Assembly: GCF_028554725.1 (NCBI RefSeq)
Contig: NC_071667.1
Coordinates: 35,793,501 to 35,857,500 of the forward strand
Origin: Zeugodacus cucurbitae
Lineage: Eukaryota; Arthropoda; Insecta; Diptera; Tephritidae
Direction of reading: 5' to 3'
DNA length: 64,000 nt
The translations under genes and the position numbers were made by a program. The notes under the pieces are model-generated. The model searched no databases. It had not been told where the DNA came from and worked only from the letters and a program-made list of their open reading frames with translations. This document shows, in pieces, positions 43,254 through 54,483 of this stretch; position 1 is the stretch's first letter; the number at the start of each line of letters is the position of its first letter.

Positions 43254-44453
43254 TTTTTATACTCTCGCAACAAAGTTGCTACGAGAGTATTATAGTTTTT
43301 TCCACATAACGGTTGGTTGTAAGTCCTAAAACTAAACGAGTTAGATATAGGGTTATATATATCAAAATGATCAGGGTGACGAGAAAAGTTCAAATCCGGA
43401 TGTCTGTCTGTCCGTCCGTCCGTGCAAGCTGTAACTTGAGTAAAAATTTAGATATCTTAATGAAACTTGGAACACGTGTTCCTTGGCACCATAAGAAGGT
43501 TAGGTTCGAAAATGGGCGTAATCGGACCACTGCCACACCTACAAAATGGCGAAAACCGAAAACACTTAAAGTGCCATAACTAATCTATAAAAAAAGCTAT
43601 GGAAGTAAAATTTGGTATGAAGGATCGCACTAGGAAGGGGCATATGTGGATGTAATTTTTTTGGGGAAGTGGGCGTGGCCCCTCCCCCTACTAAGTTTTT
43701 TGTACATATCTCGCAAACTACTAAAGGTATATCAAGGAAACTTGCTAGAGTCGTTTCTGTTAGGTACTACCTTATACAGTTCAAAAATGGAGGAAATCGG
43801 ATTGTAACCACGCCCACCTCCCATACAAAGGTTAGGTTGAAAATTACTAAAAGTGCGTTGACTCACTAACGAAAAACGTCAGAAACACCAAATTTTACAT
43901 AAGAAATGACAGAAGGAAGCTGCACTGAGATTTTTTTACAAAATGGAAAATGGGCGTGGCGTCGCCCACTTATGGGTCAAAAACCATATCTCAGGAACTA
44001 CTCGACCGATTTCAATGAAACTTGGTTTGTAATAGTTTCCTTACATCCCAATGATATGTTGTGAAAATAGGCCAAATCGCTTCACAACCACGCCTACTTC
44101 CTATATACCAGAACATTGAAGACGATCTGAATTGTTAACTTTACAATATATAAAGTAAGCACTAGTGAAGATATCGGTGCAGAACTTTGCACAAATACTA
44201 TGTTTATAGTGTGGCAGCCCCATTCTAAAAATCGCCGAAATCGGACCATAGGTTTTTAATGCCCCATATATCGAACACGAGAACCTCGGTGCTTCTAACC
44301 TAATATTATGGACTTTCAATGGACTTTATACAATATATATGACGAATATGTGGGTTAAATTGTATATTATATAATATAAATAAAGTTAAATAAATAAATT
44401 GTGAGAATATAAAATGTTCGGTTACACCCGAACTTAGCCCTTCCTTACTTGTT
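43254..44453 (+). mobile_element. HINE-like repeat, copy 4 (complete)
   Basis: The best complete copy, 1.2 kb. The 5' end TTTTTATACTCTCGCAAC forms a near-perfect hairpin (ATACTCTCG-CAAC-AAA-GTTG-CTA-CGAGAGTAT). The 3' end has the GTTCGGTTACACCCGAAC hairpin and ends CCCTTCCTTACTTGTT. The usual TTGCGAGAGTATAAAA box reads TTGTGAGAATATAAAA here. The interior holds the GTCTGTCTGTCCGTCC run and GGGCGTGG boxes. No ORF. Confidence 0.75.
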
Positions 44454-44466
44454 ATTTCTCAATTAG

Positions 44467-44683
44467 ATGGAAAATATATTTGACGAAATTGACTTGCAGG
44501 ATTGTCCAACAATGTCTTCAACTCCCGCAAAAGGTATGTAAATATATATGTATAAACTTACAAAAATTCGTTTCAATATATTGTTACTTTTTTGTTATTG
44601 TAGAGAAATTACATTTGAAGCGAAGAAAGTTTAACACATCTGGTTGCTACAATGCAGAGGCAAGCATTTCAGTTCAGCGTTAA
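44467..44683 (+). CDS. Candidate two-exon small ORF, 48 aa
   Basis: Exon 1 (44467-44533) starts MENIFDEIDLQDCPTMSS right after a TTTCTCAATTAG string. A donor AAAAG|GTATGT follows. Exon 2 (44604-44683) begins after TTGTTATTGTAG and reads KLHLKRRKFNTSGCYNAEAS, ending at TAA 44681-44683. Phases agree (one base plus two bases make a Glu codon) and the intron is 70 bp. The product is basic at its C-terminus and has no family that I recognise. It could be a genuine small gene, the start of a larger gene with another second exon, or a second gene of the CACTA-like element upstream. It starts 14 bp after HINE-like copy 4. Confidence 0.3.
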
Positions 44684-44697
44684 CGTCGATGCGCCAC

Positions 44698-44940
44698 CCC
44701 TAAATAAAAGCGGCAACTTTACATCAAATATCAAAATGTTTACTTGAATTGTTGTTGTGAAATATTATTGAACAGAGAAATTTCGTTTTTCGCAGCCAAC
44801 TTTACTTCGGAACGCTCTGTCAAAATAGAAAATTTCAACCGCTCAGCGTCGCTATCGCGTTATTTAGGTATGCGCCATACAAATTGTATGGGCGTGAGAA
44901 TTTTTTGACAGTCATTTGCCGCTGCCGCTTTTATTTAGGG
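44698..44940. mobile_element. Small MITE with perfect 18-bp TIRs
   Basis: CCCTAAATAAAAGCGGCA at 44698-44715 is perfectly inverted at 44923-44940, giving a 243-bp element without an ORF. I see no convincing target duplication (flanks GCGCCAC and AAGGCAG), so the superfamily is unknown. Confidence 0.55.
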
Positions 44941-45101
44941 AAGGCAGTAACACACATATAATTTGTTTTTTTTTTAATTTCTTTAATTTTTTTTTTATTT
45001 TCCACCCTTTTTCCAGAGGTTATTGACATGTTAACCACTATTTCTAAGCAACCTCTCTCCAAATTCCTGCTAGTTTCCAACATTTTATACGGAAAATTCT
45101 G

Positions 45102-46360
45102 TTTTTTATACTCTTCCAACCTGTTGCACAGAGTATAATAGTTTTGTTCACATAACGGTTGTTTGTGTCACCAAGAAATATAAGAGTTAGATATGGGGTT
45201 ATATATACATAAATGATCAGGATGACGAGTGGATTTGAAATCCGGATGTCTGTCCGTCCGTCTGTCCGTCTGTCCGTGCAAGCGATAACTTGAATAAAAA
45301 TTAAGATATCTTAATGAAACTTGGAACACATGTTCCTTGGCACCCTGAGGAGGTTGCTTTCGAAAATGGTACAGTGTCATAACTAAGCCATAAATAAAGT
45401 TATAAAATAAAATTTGGAACATAGGATCGCATTAGGGAGGGACACATTTGGATGTAATTTTTTTGGAAAAGTGAGCGTGACCCCGCCCCCAAATAGGTTT
45501 TTTGTATATAACTCGCAAACCAATAAAGCTATATAAACCTTTCTGCAGTCGTTTATTTTAGCCATTTCCTTATACAGTCCAAAAATGAAAGAAATCGGAT
45601 AATAACCACGCCCACCTCCCATACAAAGGTTAGGTTGAAAATTTCTAAAAGTGCGTTAACTCACTAACGAAAAACGTCAGAAACACCAAATTTTACATAA
45701 GAAATGACAGAAGGAAGCTGCACTGAGATTTTTTTACAAAATGGAAAATGGGCGTGGCGTCGCTCACTTATGGGTCAAAAACCATATCTCAAGATGTAGT
45801 CAACAGATTTCAATGAAATTCAGTATATAACACTTTATTGACACCCTGATGACACGGGTGGAATATGGGCGAAATCGGTTCACAACTACGTCTACTTCCC
45901 ATATAACTCAATTTTGAATTCTTTTGAATCGTTCACTTCATAATACATATGTACATATATACATTAGGAACAAATGAAGATAGCGGAATAAAACATTACA
46001 CAAATACTGTATTTGAGCTGTGACATCACTTGTGGAAAAATTGTCAAAATCGAACCATGACTTTTCAAAGCCCCTGATATCGAACATGAAGAACTCAGTG
46101 CCTAAGGGTAATTTTTCACCGAAAATATAGGTAAATTCTCAGATATTTTTATGTATTTCATTCCCTCTGAATTTTTTCTTATAACAGTTTCTCTCTGTAC
46201 CTGAAATGGTAAAAATCGGGTCATAACTTTCCCCAGATCCCATATACCTAATTATAAGTAATACTAAATTAAGGGAGCGTATAGTCTTCGCTACATTGTA
46301 TCTTGATGGTTAAAACGAGTGAAATCGGTTTAGGAAGTACCTCAGTCCCCATATACCATT
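45102..46360 (+). mobile_element. HINE-like repeat, copy 5, 5' part
   Basis: Starts TTTTTTATACTCTTCCAACC with a diverged hairpin, carries the ACGGTTGTTTGTGTCACC block, the GTCTGTCCGTCCGTCTGTCC run and the GGGCGTGG boxes, and stops at BEL-2 (46361). The 3' part continues at 54932. Confidence 0.75.
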
Positions 46361-46856
46361 TGGACAAATGAGATTCGGTCTTCCATGCATCTAAACTTAC
46401 AACACTAACACTGCACACTCACCACAATTACCACCTCACTCAAGAGAACACTGCGCACCAATGCACACACAACTACACCCATACACGATGAAACTACATG
46501 ATGACACTACACGATGACACCACACTGCACATCCGAACACAATCAACAAAAGGGACGTACAATGCGACCCGAAAGCCACTTCTTTTTTATCGTTCGAGAT
46601 TCCGCATTCCCGATCACCCGATCAGCGACTATTCTCCGCCTTCCGTTGTAATTTTAAACAAATAAAATTGTCAAAATCATTCTATAAATTCCATTTGAAT
46701 CATTCTGTATATACACTTAAATAACACATATAATACATCAAAACATAAAACATATCAACACGATTACTTGCGCTTTCTTATTTATTAACGTTTAAACTAA
46801 TCTAACATACGAAGGTTAGTCACAGTGACGAAAAAGTAAGTACTCAAAATTATACA
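46361..46856 (+). repeat. BEL-2 5' LTR
   Basis: Starts TGGACAAATGAG and ends ATTATACA (TG...CA). An AAATAAAA motif at about 46662-46669 may be part of the polyadenylation signal. A strong splice-donor-like AAAAA|GTAAGT lies at 46831-46841 near the 3' end. Confidence 0.95.
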
Positions 46857-46873
46857 TGGTCCTTCTAGCCTTA
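46857..46873 (+). promoter_or_regulatory. BEL-2 primer-binding site
   Basis: TGGTCCTTCTAGCC directly follows the 5' LTR, where a host tRNA 3' end would prime minus-strand synthesis. I did not match it to a particular tRNA. Confidence 0.6.
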
Positions 46874-48788
46874 ACGAAAGGCACTATTGGAACACGAAAC
46901 TTAAAGTTAAATAAATAATTAGAAATACATAAAAGGTGACAAAAATAAAGTGTCGTGAAGAAAAAGTGCAGTGAAGGAGTTTCAAATACTAAAGCAAAAG
47001 ATCACATAAAAGGTAACAAAAGTAAAGTGCGACGTGTAGAACAAGTGCAGTGAAAGAGCTTTAAATACAAAAAAGAAAAGATCACATAATAAGTGACAAA
47101 AGAAATAAACAGGTCAATGACCAGAACTATATAAAAAAAAAAATTATACATATATACACATACGAAGCTCAAACTAACTGAGTCCAGGTGCAGTGCAGTG
47201 ACGGACAAATAAATATAAACTCATACTGTGAAAGAATAATAATATTAATATAAATAAAATAAAAATATAAATATACGCAAAAATCAAAAATTTTAAATAA
47301 GTATACATAAAAATATAATATATAGTGGGTGCAAAAAAATATACAACAAATACAAATACAGCACAGTAAAAACCAAAAAGGAAAAAACCGGTCGGGCGCG
47401 TAATCGAAAACCAACACACTAATAAATATAACTAAAGAAACGGGCGCGAAATTAACTTAATACAAACCCAACAATATTCTAAAAGGGTCAACCAGCAGCC
47501 AAAAGGAAAGGAGGAGAAACTCGAAAAAAAACCCCACAAACTCTCACTCAAAAAATTGGAATAAATTCATATACCCCCTAAACCCCTGAGGGAAGACGAA
47601 GTGAGTGTATCGAATCCAATTAGTATTTCATATTCTAATATGCATAAATGTATGTCTAAATACGGATAATTGATTTTGGACCGTAATAATAAAAAAGGTT
47701 AAAAAGCTCAATAGAAAAGCAGCTATTAACAATTCGTTATTATATGCCTATACTAAATTTCGTGTATACAAATACACACAATCCTCAGATACAAAAAGAA
47801 AAATATAAATTCAAACATTGGTTTGCAAAAGAGTTCAGCAATACCCCTTCTGTTTATCAAAGCAGTAAGCAGGATTGCATCTAAAGAGCAAGTAAAGGCA
47901 CAATAAAAACATATAAATATATGAAATAAAAAGAAAAAGAGAAATACATACATATATGCATATCCATAAAACATACATACATATTATATTCAATACATAT
48001 CATATCAATTATATCGCACGGGACATACCTTCACATATCTATGTACATACATATGTAATGAGTGCATTTCTGCATTTCATGAATTTCGTTTTCGCGCTCT
48101 CTTCTCTCGCATAAAAAAGTATTCACATATATTCTCACTAACATACAGCATTTTCAGTTGCACATTTACACATACATACCCACATACTTAGGGTAGACCT
48201 AAACTATAGAAAATTCTTGAAAAAGATTATAATAAAAAAAAAAAAAACAAAAAAAAAAACAAATAAAAATTGTTATCGTTAATTATCGTTGTTAAACTAT
48301 TCAAATTCTTAACAAAGCAAAAATTATTATCGTTATAGAAATCGAAAAACAAAACCAAATCGGCTTAACAAAAACAAAAAAAATAAACCATATATATATA
48401 TACATACAAATATACACATTCAAAGTCCGCATAGGCAAACATCACAAGCAATACCCCTTGTTCTTGTCAAACAAAAACAAGCAGGACAACGAAGAACATA
48501 TAAGAGCATTATTATATGCACATACATAAGCACATATCGTGCACACATATGTACAAAGGGCATTGACCCTTATAATCACGAGCGCGCTCATATACAAGGT
48601 ATACGGATAATTCCGTAACAAACAAACAAAACAAAAAAACGCGATAAACAAATACGATAAACGCGGCATTTAATAACTTACGGAAAAATAACTGTTATTT
48701 ATATTTAAAAGAGTTTTCGGTCACGACAAATCTCAGTTTACACTGAAAGAATATATATATATATATATTATTAAATAACATTTTCTAA
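46874..48788 (+). other. BEL-2 long leader
   Basis: About 1.9 kb of A-rich, non-coding leader between the primer site and gag. It contains a tandem repeat: unit 1 at 46929-47005, unit 2 at 47006-47085 and a partial third unit to about 47110, each beginning ATAAAAGGT.ACAAAA and containing AAGTGCAGTGAA. A motif AGCAATACCCCTT...GCAGGA occurs at 47838-47875 and again at 48447-48485. These may be RNA structures for packaging or translation; that is inference. Confidence 0.6.
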
Positions 48789-50186
48789 ATGAACATAGAT
48801 TCAAAAGACTCTAAATCAACTCAGAGTTTAAAAATTCCTAAAATGATTACAGACGATAAGAGTCCATGTACACCGGCAGAAGCTACACGCTCAACGCAAG
48901 GTGCTACAAAACCGAAAAGGGGGAAAGAGATGTTGTACTCTAAATTCATTTCTGAGAGTGACTGTCTAATAAGATACTGCACTCGATTTACATCTTCGCC
49001 GATGCAAAACAACTCTGAATCGGCACTTGAAATAAAAGGTCAAACAATTGAAAATTTTTGGACACGTCTCCAAGCGGTGTATGACTTAATAGTAGAAACT
49101 GATAATTCAGATCTACCAGAAAATTTTAAATCTTCGGCTTACGCCAAATATGAAAACTGTTTAGACCAGTATGTAGACACAAAAATTATGATCTCAGATC
49201 AATTAAAACTTTTGAAGTCAATCGCGCCTACTCCCCAATCGGGAGTAGAGCTGGCACAAATAAAACCCCAAGAAAATAATTCAGACATTTATCTCCAAGT
49301 GCCAGCATGCGATACGGAAATATTTCACGGATGTTATGATCAATGGCCGTCCTTCCGGGACATGTTCACAGCTCTTTTTATAAATCATCCTAAACTCGCA
49401 GATGCACAAAAGCTATATCACCTAAGGTATAAAACACAAGGGGAAGCAGGCATGATCGTCAAGCAATTCGGCTTAAATGGCGACAGTTTTAAGCTGTCTT
49501 GGCAACCACTAGTCGAAAGATACGAAAATAAAAGAGTAATGATAGAAAATTCTATTAAAACTATACTACATTACCCTAAAATCAAACAATAAACCAGCCA
49601 TGAATTTCAAAAGTTTTACTCGACAGTGACAAATTGCCTATCAGTATTACAAACACAAAATGCTCCCGTAGAATATTGGGACCATATGATAGTAACTATT
49701 TGCGCAGAAAAACTCCCTAATGCTGCGTTACTACGATGGGAACAGTCACTAGACGATAAAAGAGTGATGCCCACATGTGAGCAAATGAAAAAATTCCTCG
49801 CTGCTCAGTACGAGATAGCTGAGCGAATGGGCAGCCAAAATATGAATGTAACTAGTCTTCAAAATGAGTCGAGTAAAAACATGCTTAAACCTCAAGCCAG
49901 CAAACATATCCAATACAATACACACGTGAATAAAAGTCACTCCTTCGTGTCAAACCAAACTAATAAATGGCAATCAGTATGTGAAATTTGTAAAGGGGGT
50001 CATAAAATAAGATCTTGCGAGAGATTTAAAAAACTATCCGTTTCTGATAGGAACAATCTTGTCAGACAACATAAACTTTGTATCAACTGTCTGTCGAATG
50101 CTCATACGACTAAAGACTGTGAAAGCAAATTTAATTGTGTGTATTGTCAACGAAGACATCACTCATTACTTCACATCACATGTTGA
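48789..50186 (+). pseudogene. BEL-2 gag
   Basis: MNIDSKDSKSTQSL begins the frame. The capsid part includes LQVPACDTEIFHGCYDQWPS, FRDMFTALFINHPKL and LYHLRYKTQGEA, typical BEL/Pao gag. A single in-frame TAA at 49590-49592 ends the first block; the same frame continues with NCLSVLQTQNAPVEYWD, PNAALLRWEQSL and CEQMKKFLAAQYE. Three zinc-binding blocks follow, CEICKGGHKIRSC, CINCLSNAHTTKDC and CVYCQRRHHSLLH. Gag builds the particle and binds RNA. Stop readthrough would be needed for a full product. It ends at 50186, where the protease should begin but is missing. Confidence 0.9.
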
Positions 50187-53100
50187 AAAAATTTCAAACA
50201 CCCTTCTAGCTCAAAACACAATATTCGGTTGGATACTGAGTGGGCTAATTCCGGAACAACTCAAGTTGAAGAAATTTCAAATGAATGCCTTAAATCACAA
50301 TTAAGGAAATTTTGGGAGTTAGAAGAACTCCCCCCTACACCACTTGAAACCCCAGAAGATCAGTATTGTGAAAACTTCTACAAAGCCACAACTACTAGAT
50401 CAAGAAATGGTCTGTACGTCGTACGACTACCCTTCAAACAAGAATTCCCAAAAACACTCGCCTTAGGTAACTCTCGCACCTCTGCAATACAGCAGTTTCT
50501 AAGTATGGAAAAAAACCTACTTAAAAAGGGCGAAATTAAACCAGAATATGATGGTGTCTTAGAAGAATACCTTCATTTAGATCATATGGAAGAAGTAAGC
50601 CCATTGGAAAAAATAATTAACGGCAAATACTATTCATTTTACTTGCCACATCATGCGGTAGTAAAGCCGGACAAAAAAACAACAAAAGTAAGAGTTGTCT
50701 TCAATGCATCGAGATCCACTAGTTCGGGGAATTCCCTAAATGACATTTTATTTACGGGACCAACACTGCAGCCGGACTTAATGCTCCTCGTTCTAAATTG
50801 GCGTTTATTCAGATATGTATTTAACGGGGACGTTGAAAAAATGTATCGACAAATAGTCGTACATGAAAAAGATCAAGATTTTCAACGAATTATTTTCCAA
50901 AAAACTCCCAATAGTCCACTACGCGACTTTAAATTAAAAACAGTTACCTTTGGCGTCAACTGTGCTCCATATCTGGCCATTCGTACACTTCACGAATTGG
51001 CAGAAGACACAAAGTCAGAATTTCCTCTGGCAACCGATGTATTAAAAACTCACACGTATGTTGACGATACTCTGTCTGGAAGCCACAGCCTTCCACAAGC
51101 ATACGAATCACTATCACAGGTCATAAAAGCTCTCAATACCGCAGGGTTCCCCTTAAGAAAAATCGCAGCAAATCACCCAAATATCATAAAAAATATACCA
51201 ATAGATAATTTGTTGGATACTAATTTCTTTATATTCGAAAAGGAAAGTACAACAAAAACTCTAGGCATACAATGGAATGCGATATCTGATCAGTTTTCAT
51301 ACACTAGAGAATCAATATCTGCATTATCCGCCAAAACAAAGAGACAAATTCTATCATCTGTGGCAAAACTTTTTGACCCCGCAGGATGGCTTTCGCCAAT
51401 TATGATACAAGTTAAATCATGATACAAGAATTATGGCTAGACGGAACCGACTGGGACGAACAAGTGAAACCTCTTCGCTTAGAAAAATGGTCCCAGTTCG
51501 CTAACAATCTCAATGATATTTCGCATATCCAAATACCACGGTGGGTAAACTATTCCCCCGAATACCAAGTCGAACTGCATGGCTTCTGCGACGCCTCTGA
51601 AAAGGCATATTGTGCCACTATCTATGTGCGCGCACAAAGCGGCACGGCAACTACAAGCCAGCTACTAGTAGCAAAGGCAAAGGTTGCACCTCTTAAAACG
51701 TTAAGTCTACCACGACTTGAACTCTGTGGCGCACTACTATTAGCAAAACTAGTTTCCATGGTGCGGACCCACTTAAACATGAATAGTTCTAGCCTGGTTA
51801 GAAAAACCACCACACGCGTGGAAAACCTATATTTCTAATCGAACTTCTCAAATACTTGCACTAATAGGATCAGCAACTTGGCGACACGTTGCTGGTGCAG
51901 ACAATCCTGCCGACCTAGGTACAAGAGGGTGCAAACCCTTGCACCTCGCCACCACCACCCTTTGGTGGAACGGCCCCAGATGGTTAACCGAATCCTCCGA
52001 TTCGTGGCCACAGTCACCCATGCGCAACCTAATTGCCCCAGAATGTCGGAAAATCGTCACCTTTCATACAGCACTGGATGATACCGACATCCTTGAACGA
52101 TTTTCATCGTTCCCCCGAGCCCTCAGAGTAGTCGCCTACATGCTTAAATTCATAGCACGACTCAAACTTAAGGTTAAAGGAGCAACTTGCCTCCAATGCG
52201 ATACATTGACGCATCCAGACTTACAAAAAGCAAAGGTCGCTCTTATCGCATCGACTCAAACGCGCTATTTCAGCCGCGATCTATCCTTATTAAGAGAATC
52301 GAAACCTATTGATAAAAGGAGTTCACTCTTAGTTCTAAACCCATTTCTAGACACGAACGGTTTGCTTCGTGCGAATGGTCGGCTTGATAATTCAAGCTTA
52401 ACATATAACGAACGATATCCTATAATAATCCCTGAGAAGTCCCCATTGGCCACATTATTTTTTAATTACATCCACAATCTAATGCTACACGCCGAACATC
52501 GCCTCATGCAAGGTGGTTCGCCAAGAGTATTACATACCCCGTCTTAAGCCCCAAATAAAAAAGTGCATTTTCATGTGCAAAATCTGCACCATGCACAAGC
52601 ACAAAATGCGAACGCAGATTATGGCAGCACTTCCACCTGAACGCTGTAATTTCGCTCTGCCTTTCACCACCACAGGTGTCGACATTGCTGGGCCTTTTCA
52701 AATAAAGGCGTCTATGCTAAGGTCCCCCACCCTCATACAGGGTTACGTGGCTGTCTTTGTCTGTTTCACGGCAAAGGCAGTACATCTTGAGCTCTGTACT
52801 AATCTGACGACGGAGGCTTTTCTCGCGGCTTTTGCTCGCTTCGTCGGACGACGTGGATTTCCATCCAAAATCATAAGCGATAATGGCAAAACTTTTATAG
52901 GAGCTCAAAGAGCCACAGAAAAGCAGTTTGTGGATTTCATGAAACAGGTCTCACCTGACATAGTACAAAAGTATGCCCCGCAAGGCATCAATTGGCAATT
53001 TATCCCGCCAAGCGCTCCTCATATGGGTGGTTTATGGGAATCAGCTGTAAAAAGCTGCAAATCCCACTTCAAAAAATAGCTGGCAACTACAAATTTAACT

Positions 53101-53582
53101 ATGAAGAATTCGCAACACTATTAGCTAGAATCGAAGCCGTTCTTAACTCACGGCCTATAGCTGCATTCTCGCAAGATCCCTCTGACTTCACAACCTTAAC
53201 CCCAGGACATTTCCTGAAAGGAGCACCCATTCTGGCCACACCTGAGTCAGGCATGGAGTCGCTATCCTTATCCAACAGATGGGAAAGAATCAAAATTCTC
53301 CATCATAATTTCAGCCGTCGATGGAAGGAAGAATATTTAAAGGATCTCCATAAGAGGTACCGATGGCAAACGCCAGAAAAGGCTCCAAAGCTTGGAGATT
53401 GCGTTCTAATCCACGATGATTGTCTTCCTCCTACCGAATGGCGACTTGGCCGCATAGTGAAGCTTTATTACGGCTCCGACGGTCATATTCGCGTGGTTGA
53501 TCTCCGTACGCAAAACGGGACGCTAACCAGACCGCTCGCCAAACTATGTTTCTTGCCAACTACCGACTCTATCGAAAAGTAA
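50187..53582 (+). pseudogene. BEL-2 pol (protease mostly deleted; RT, RNase H, integrase)
   Basis: Directly after the gag knuckles come only the last protease-linker residues (LLAQNTIFGWILSG), in another frame; the catalytic aspartate region is absent. The reverse transcriptase is open from 50229 to 51422: HHAVVKPDKKTTKVRVVFNAS, NGDVEKMYRQI, TFGVNCAPYLAIRTLHEL and THTYVDDTLSG. A frameshift at about 51415 leads to 51419-51838 (DASEKAYCATIYVR, LPRLELCGALLLAKLV). A deletion near 51790 removes the RNase H TDS motif; another frame continues with WRHVAGADNPADLGTRG. Integrase is at 52513-53079 (FMCKICTMHKHKM, GVDIAGPFQIK, SDNGKTFIGAQ, HMGGLWESAVKS), and after a one-base loss near 53078 it runs to 53582 (IEAVLNSRPIAA). 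Inactive. Confidence 0.9.
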
Positions 53583-53796
53583 TTAAACCGATCAAATTAA
53601 TAAACCGAATAAACCATTCAATAAACCGAATAAACCAATTACAATCCACAAAACCGACAAAGCGCAAACGAAATCCAAATCATATAGATGTCAATCAGAA
53701 TGACAATAAATTCATACCACCTAATGTGGCACCAATATTCATATCCCTCATATAAAACTCATTTTAATCATTAAAACCTTTCCCCATTCAGGTAAA
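53583..53796 (+). promoter_or_regulatory. BEL-2 pol-ORF3 spacer with splice acceptor
   Basis: A short spacer after the pol stop. A clear acceptor, CCTTTCCCCATTCAG, ends at 53791, five bases before the ORF3 ATG. With the donor in the LTR (46836) it could make a spliced subgenomic RNA for ORF3. Confidence 0.5.
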
Positions 53797-54483
53797 ATGG
53801 ACGTAGAAAAGGCAAGCCCCATAGCTACCCCCCGGTCGGCGGTCAAGACGCCTCGTTCAGCAGCTACTCCCATAGCTGCACCTCGAGCAATCCCCGTAAC
53901 AACGGCGTCAACCATTCCACGAGCTGCCTCCCGGGCAACACCACAGTCGCCGCTACCACCTTCCGAGCGGCCGCGCGTTCAATGCCCCATATGCCTCCGC
54001 CATCGTCTGCAGCACTGCAACATTTTTAAGGGTATGACTCCAGCGCAACGTCAACAGGTCGCACATGCACATGGATATTGCCTGAATTTCCTGTCGGCTG
54101 CGCATGTAACCCAAGAATGCATATCCGGCAATCTATGCCAAATATGCATGCTGCCGCATCATACACTACTGCACCGCGACCTGAGACGCGACGTTGTCGA
54201 ACGACATGCACCACGCAGCCGCAACGCAGCCCCTCATCCGCGGATAAGCCGAGCATCACGACCACGACGATGGGCAAACCCACCAGAATCCAGTTCGAGG
54301 CACCCACCGACAAGGACATCGACGCGCCCCAGACAAACTAGACGACAATCTCGTCATAACACTGGTATCAGTAGTGTTGTAGCTACGCTGCAACAACTAC
54401 AACGTTTGCTAAACATTCGCCTAGGGGGGCCGGGATGGACAAATGAGATTCGGTCTTCCATGCATCTAAACTTACAACACTAA
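53797..54483 (+). CDS. BEL-2 ORF3, Pro/Arg-rich zinc-knuckle protein, 228 aa
   Basis: An open frame downstream of pol, where some LTR elements have env. It has no signal peptide or membrane segment. The N-terminus is Ala/Pro/Thr-rich with repeated TPRSA units. The middle, residues about 65-127, repeats the gag-type array: CPICLRHRLQHC, then YCLNFLSAAHVTQEC (F where the second Cys is expected) and LCQICMLPHHTLLH. The C-terminus is rich in Arg, Pro and Ser. The last 15 residues are encoded by the polypurine tract and the first 48 bp of the 3' LTR. It looks like a nucleocapsid-like RNA-binding protein, perhaps made from a spliced RNA. It is uninterrupted, while gag and pol are broken. Function unknown. 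Confidence 0.65.
   Translation: MDVEKASPIATPRSAVKTPRSAATPIAAPRAIPVTTASTIPRAASRATPQSPLPPSERPRVQCPICLRHRLQHCNIFKGMTPAQRQQVAHAHGYCLNFLSAAHVTQECISGNLCQICMLPHHTLLHRDLRRDVVERHAPRSRNAAPHPRISRASRPRRWANPPESSSRHPPTRTSTRPRQTRRQSRHNTGISSVVATLQQLQRLLNIRLGGPGWTNEIRSSMHLNLQH
54423..54435 (+). promoter_or_regulatory. BEL-2 polypurine tract
   Basis: AGGGGGGCCGGGA directly before the 3' LTR; the primer for plus-strand synthesis. It overlaps ORF3. Confidence 0.7.

Noticed and set aside
35040..46080. GGGCGTGG/CCACGCCC boxes as promoter CpG-type elements
   Set aside because: They recur at the same place in every HINE-like copy, so they are repeat content; regulatory use is unproven.
46441..46560. ACACTACACGATGACACC repeats in the BEL-2 LTR as a possible array
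   Set aside because: Short imperfect internal repetition in the LTR, no regular spacers; not CRISPR or satellite.
47002..48669. Several hydrophobic minus-strand ORFs in the BEL-2 leader
   Set aside because: They are the complement of A-rich DNA (Phe/Tyr/Ile-rich translations), not genes.
54026..54341. Antisense and alternate-frame ORFs overlapping BEL-2 ORF3
   Set aside because: GC-rich coding DNA gives long shadow frames; no motifs.
53797..54483. BEL-2 ORF3 as an envelope gene
   Set aside because: No signal peptide, membrane segment or fusion-peptide-like stretch; the motifs are zinc knuckles.
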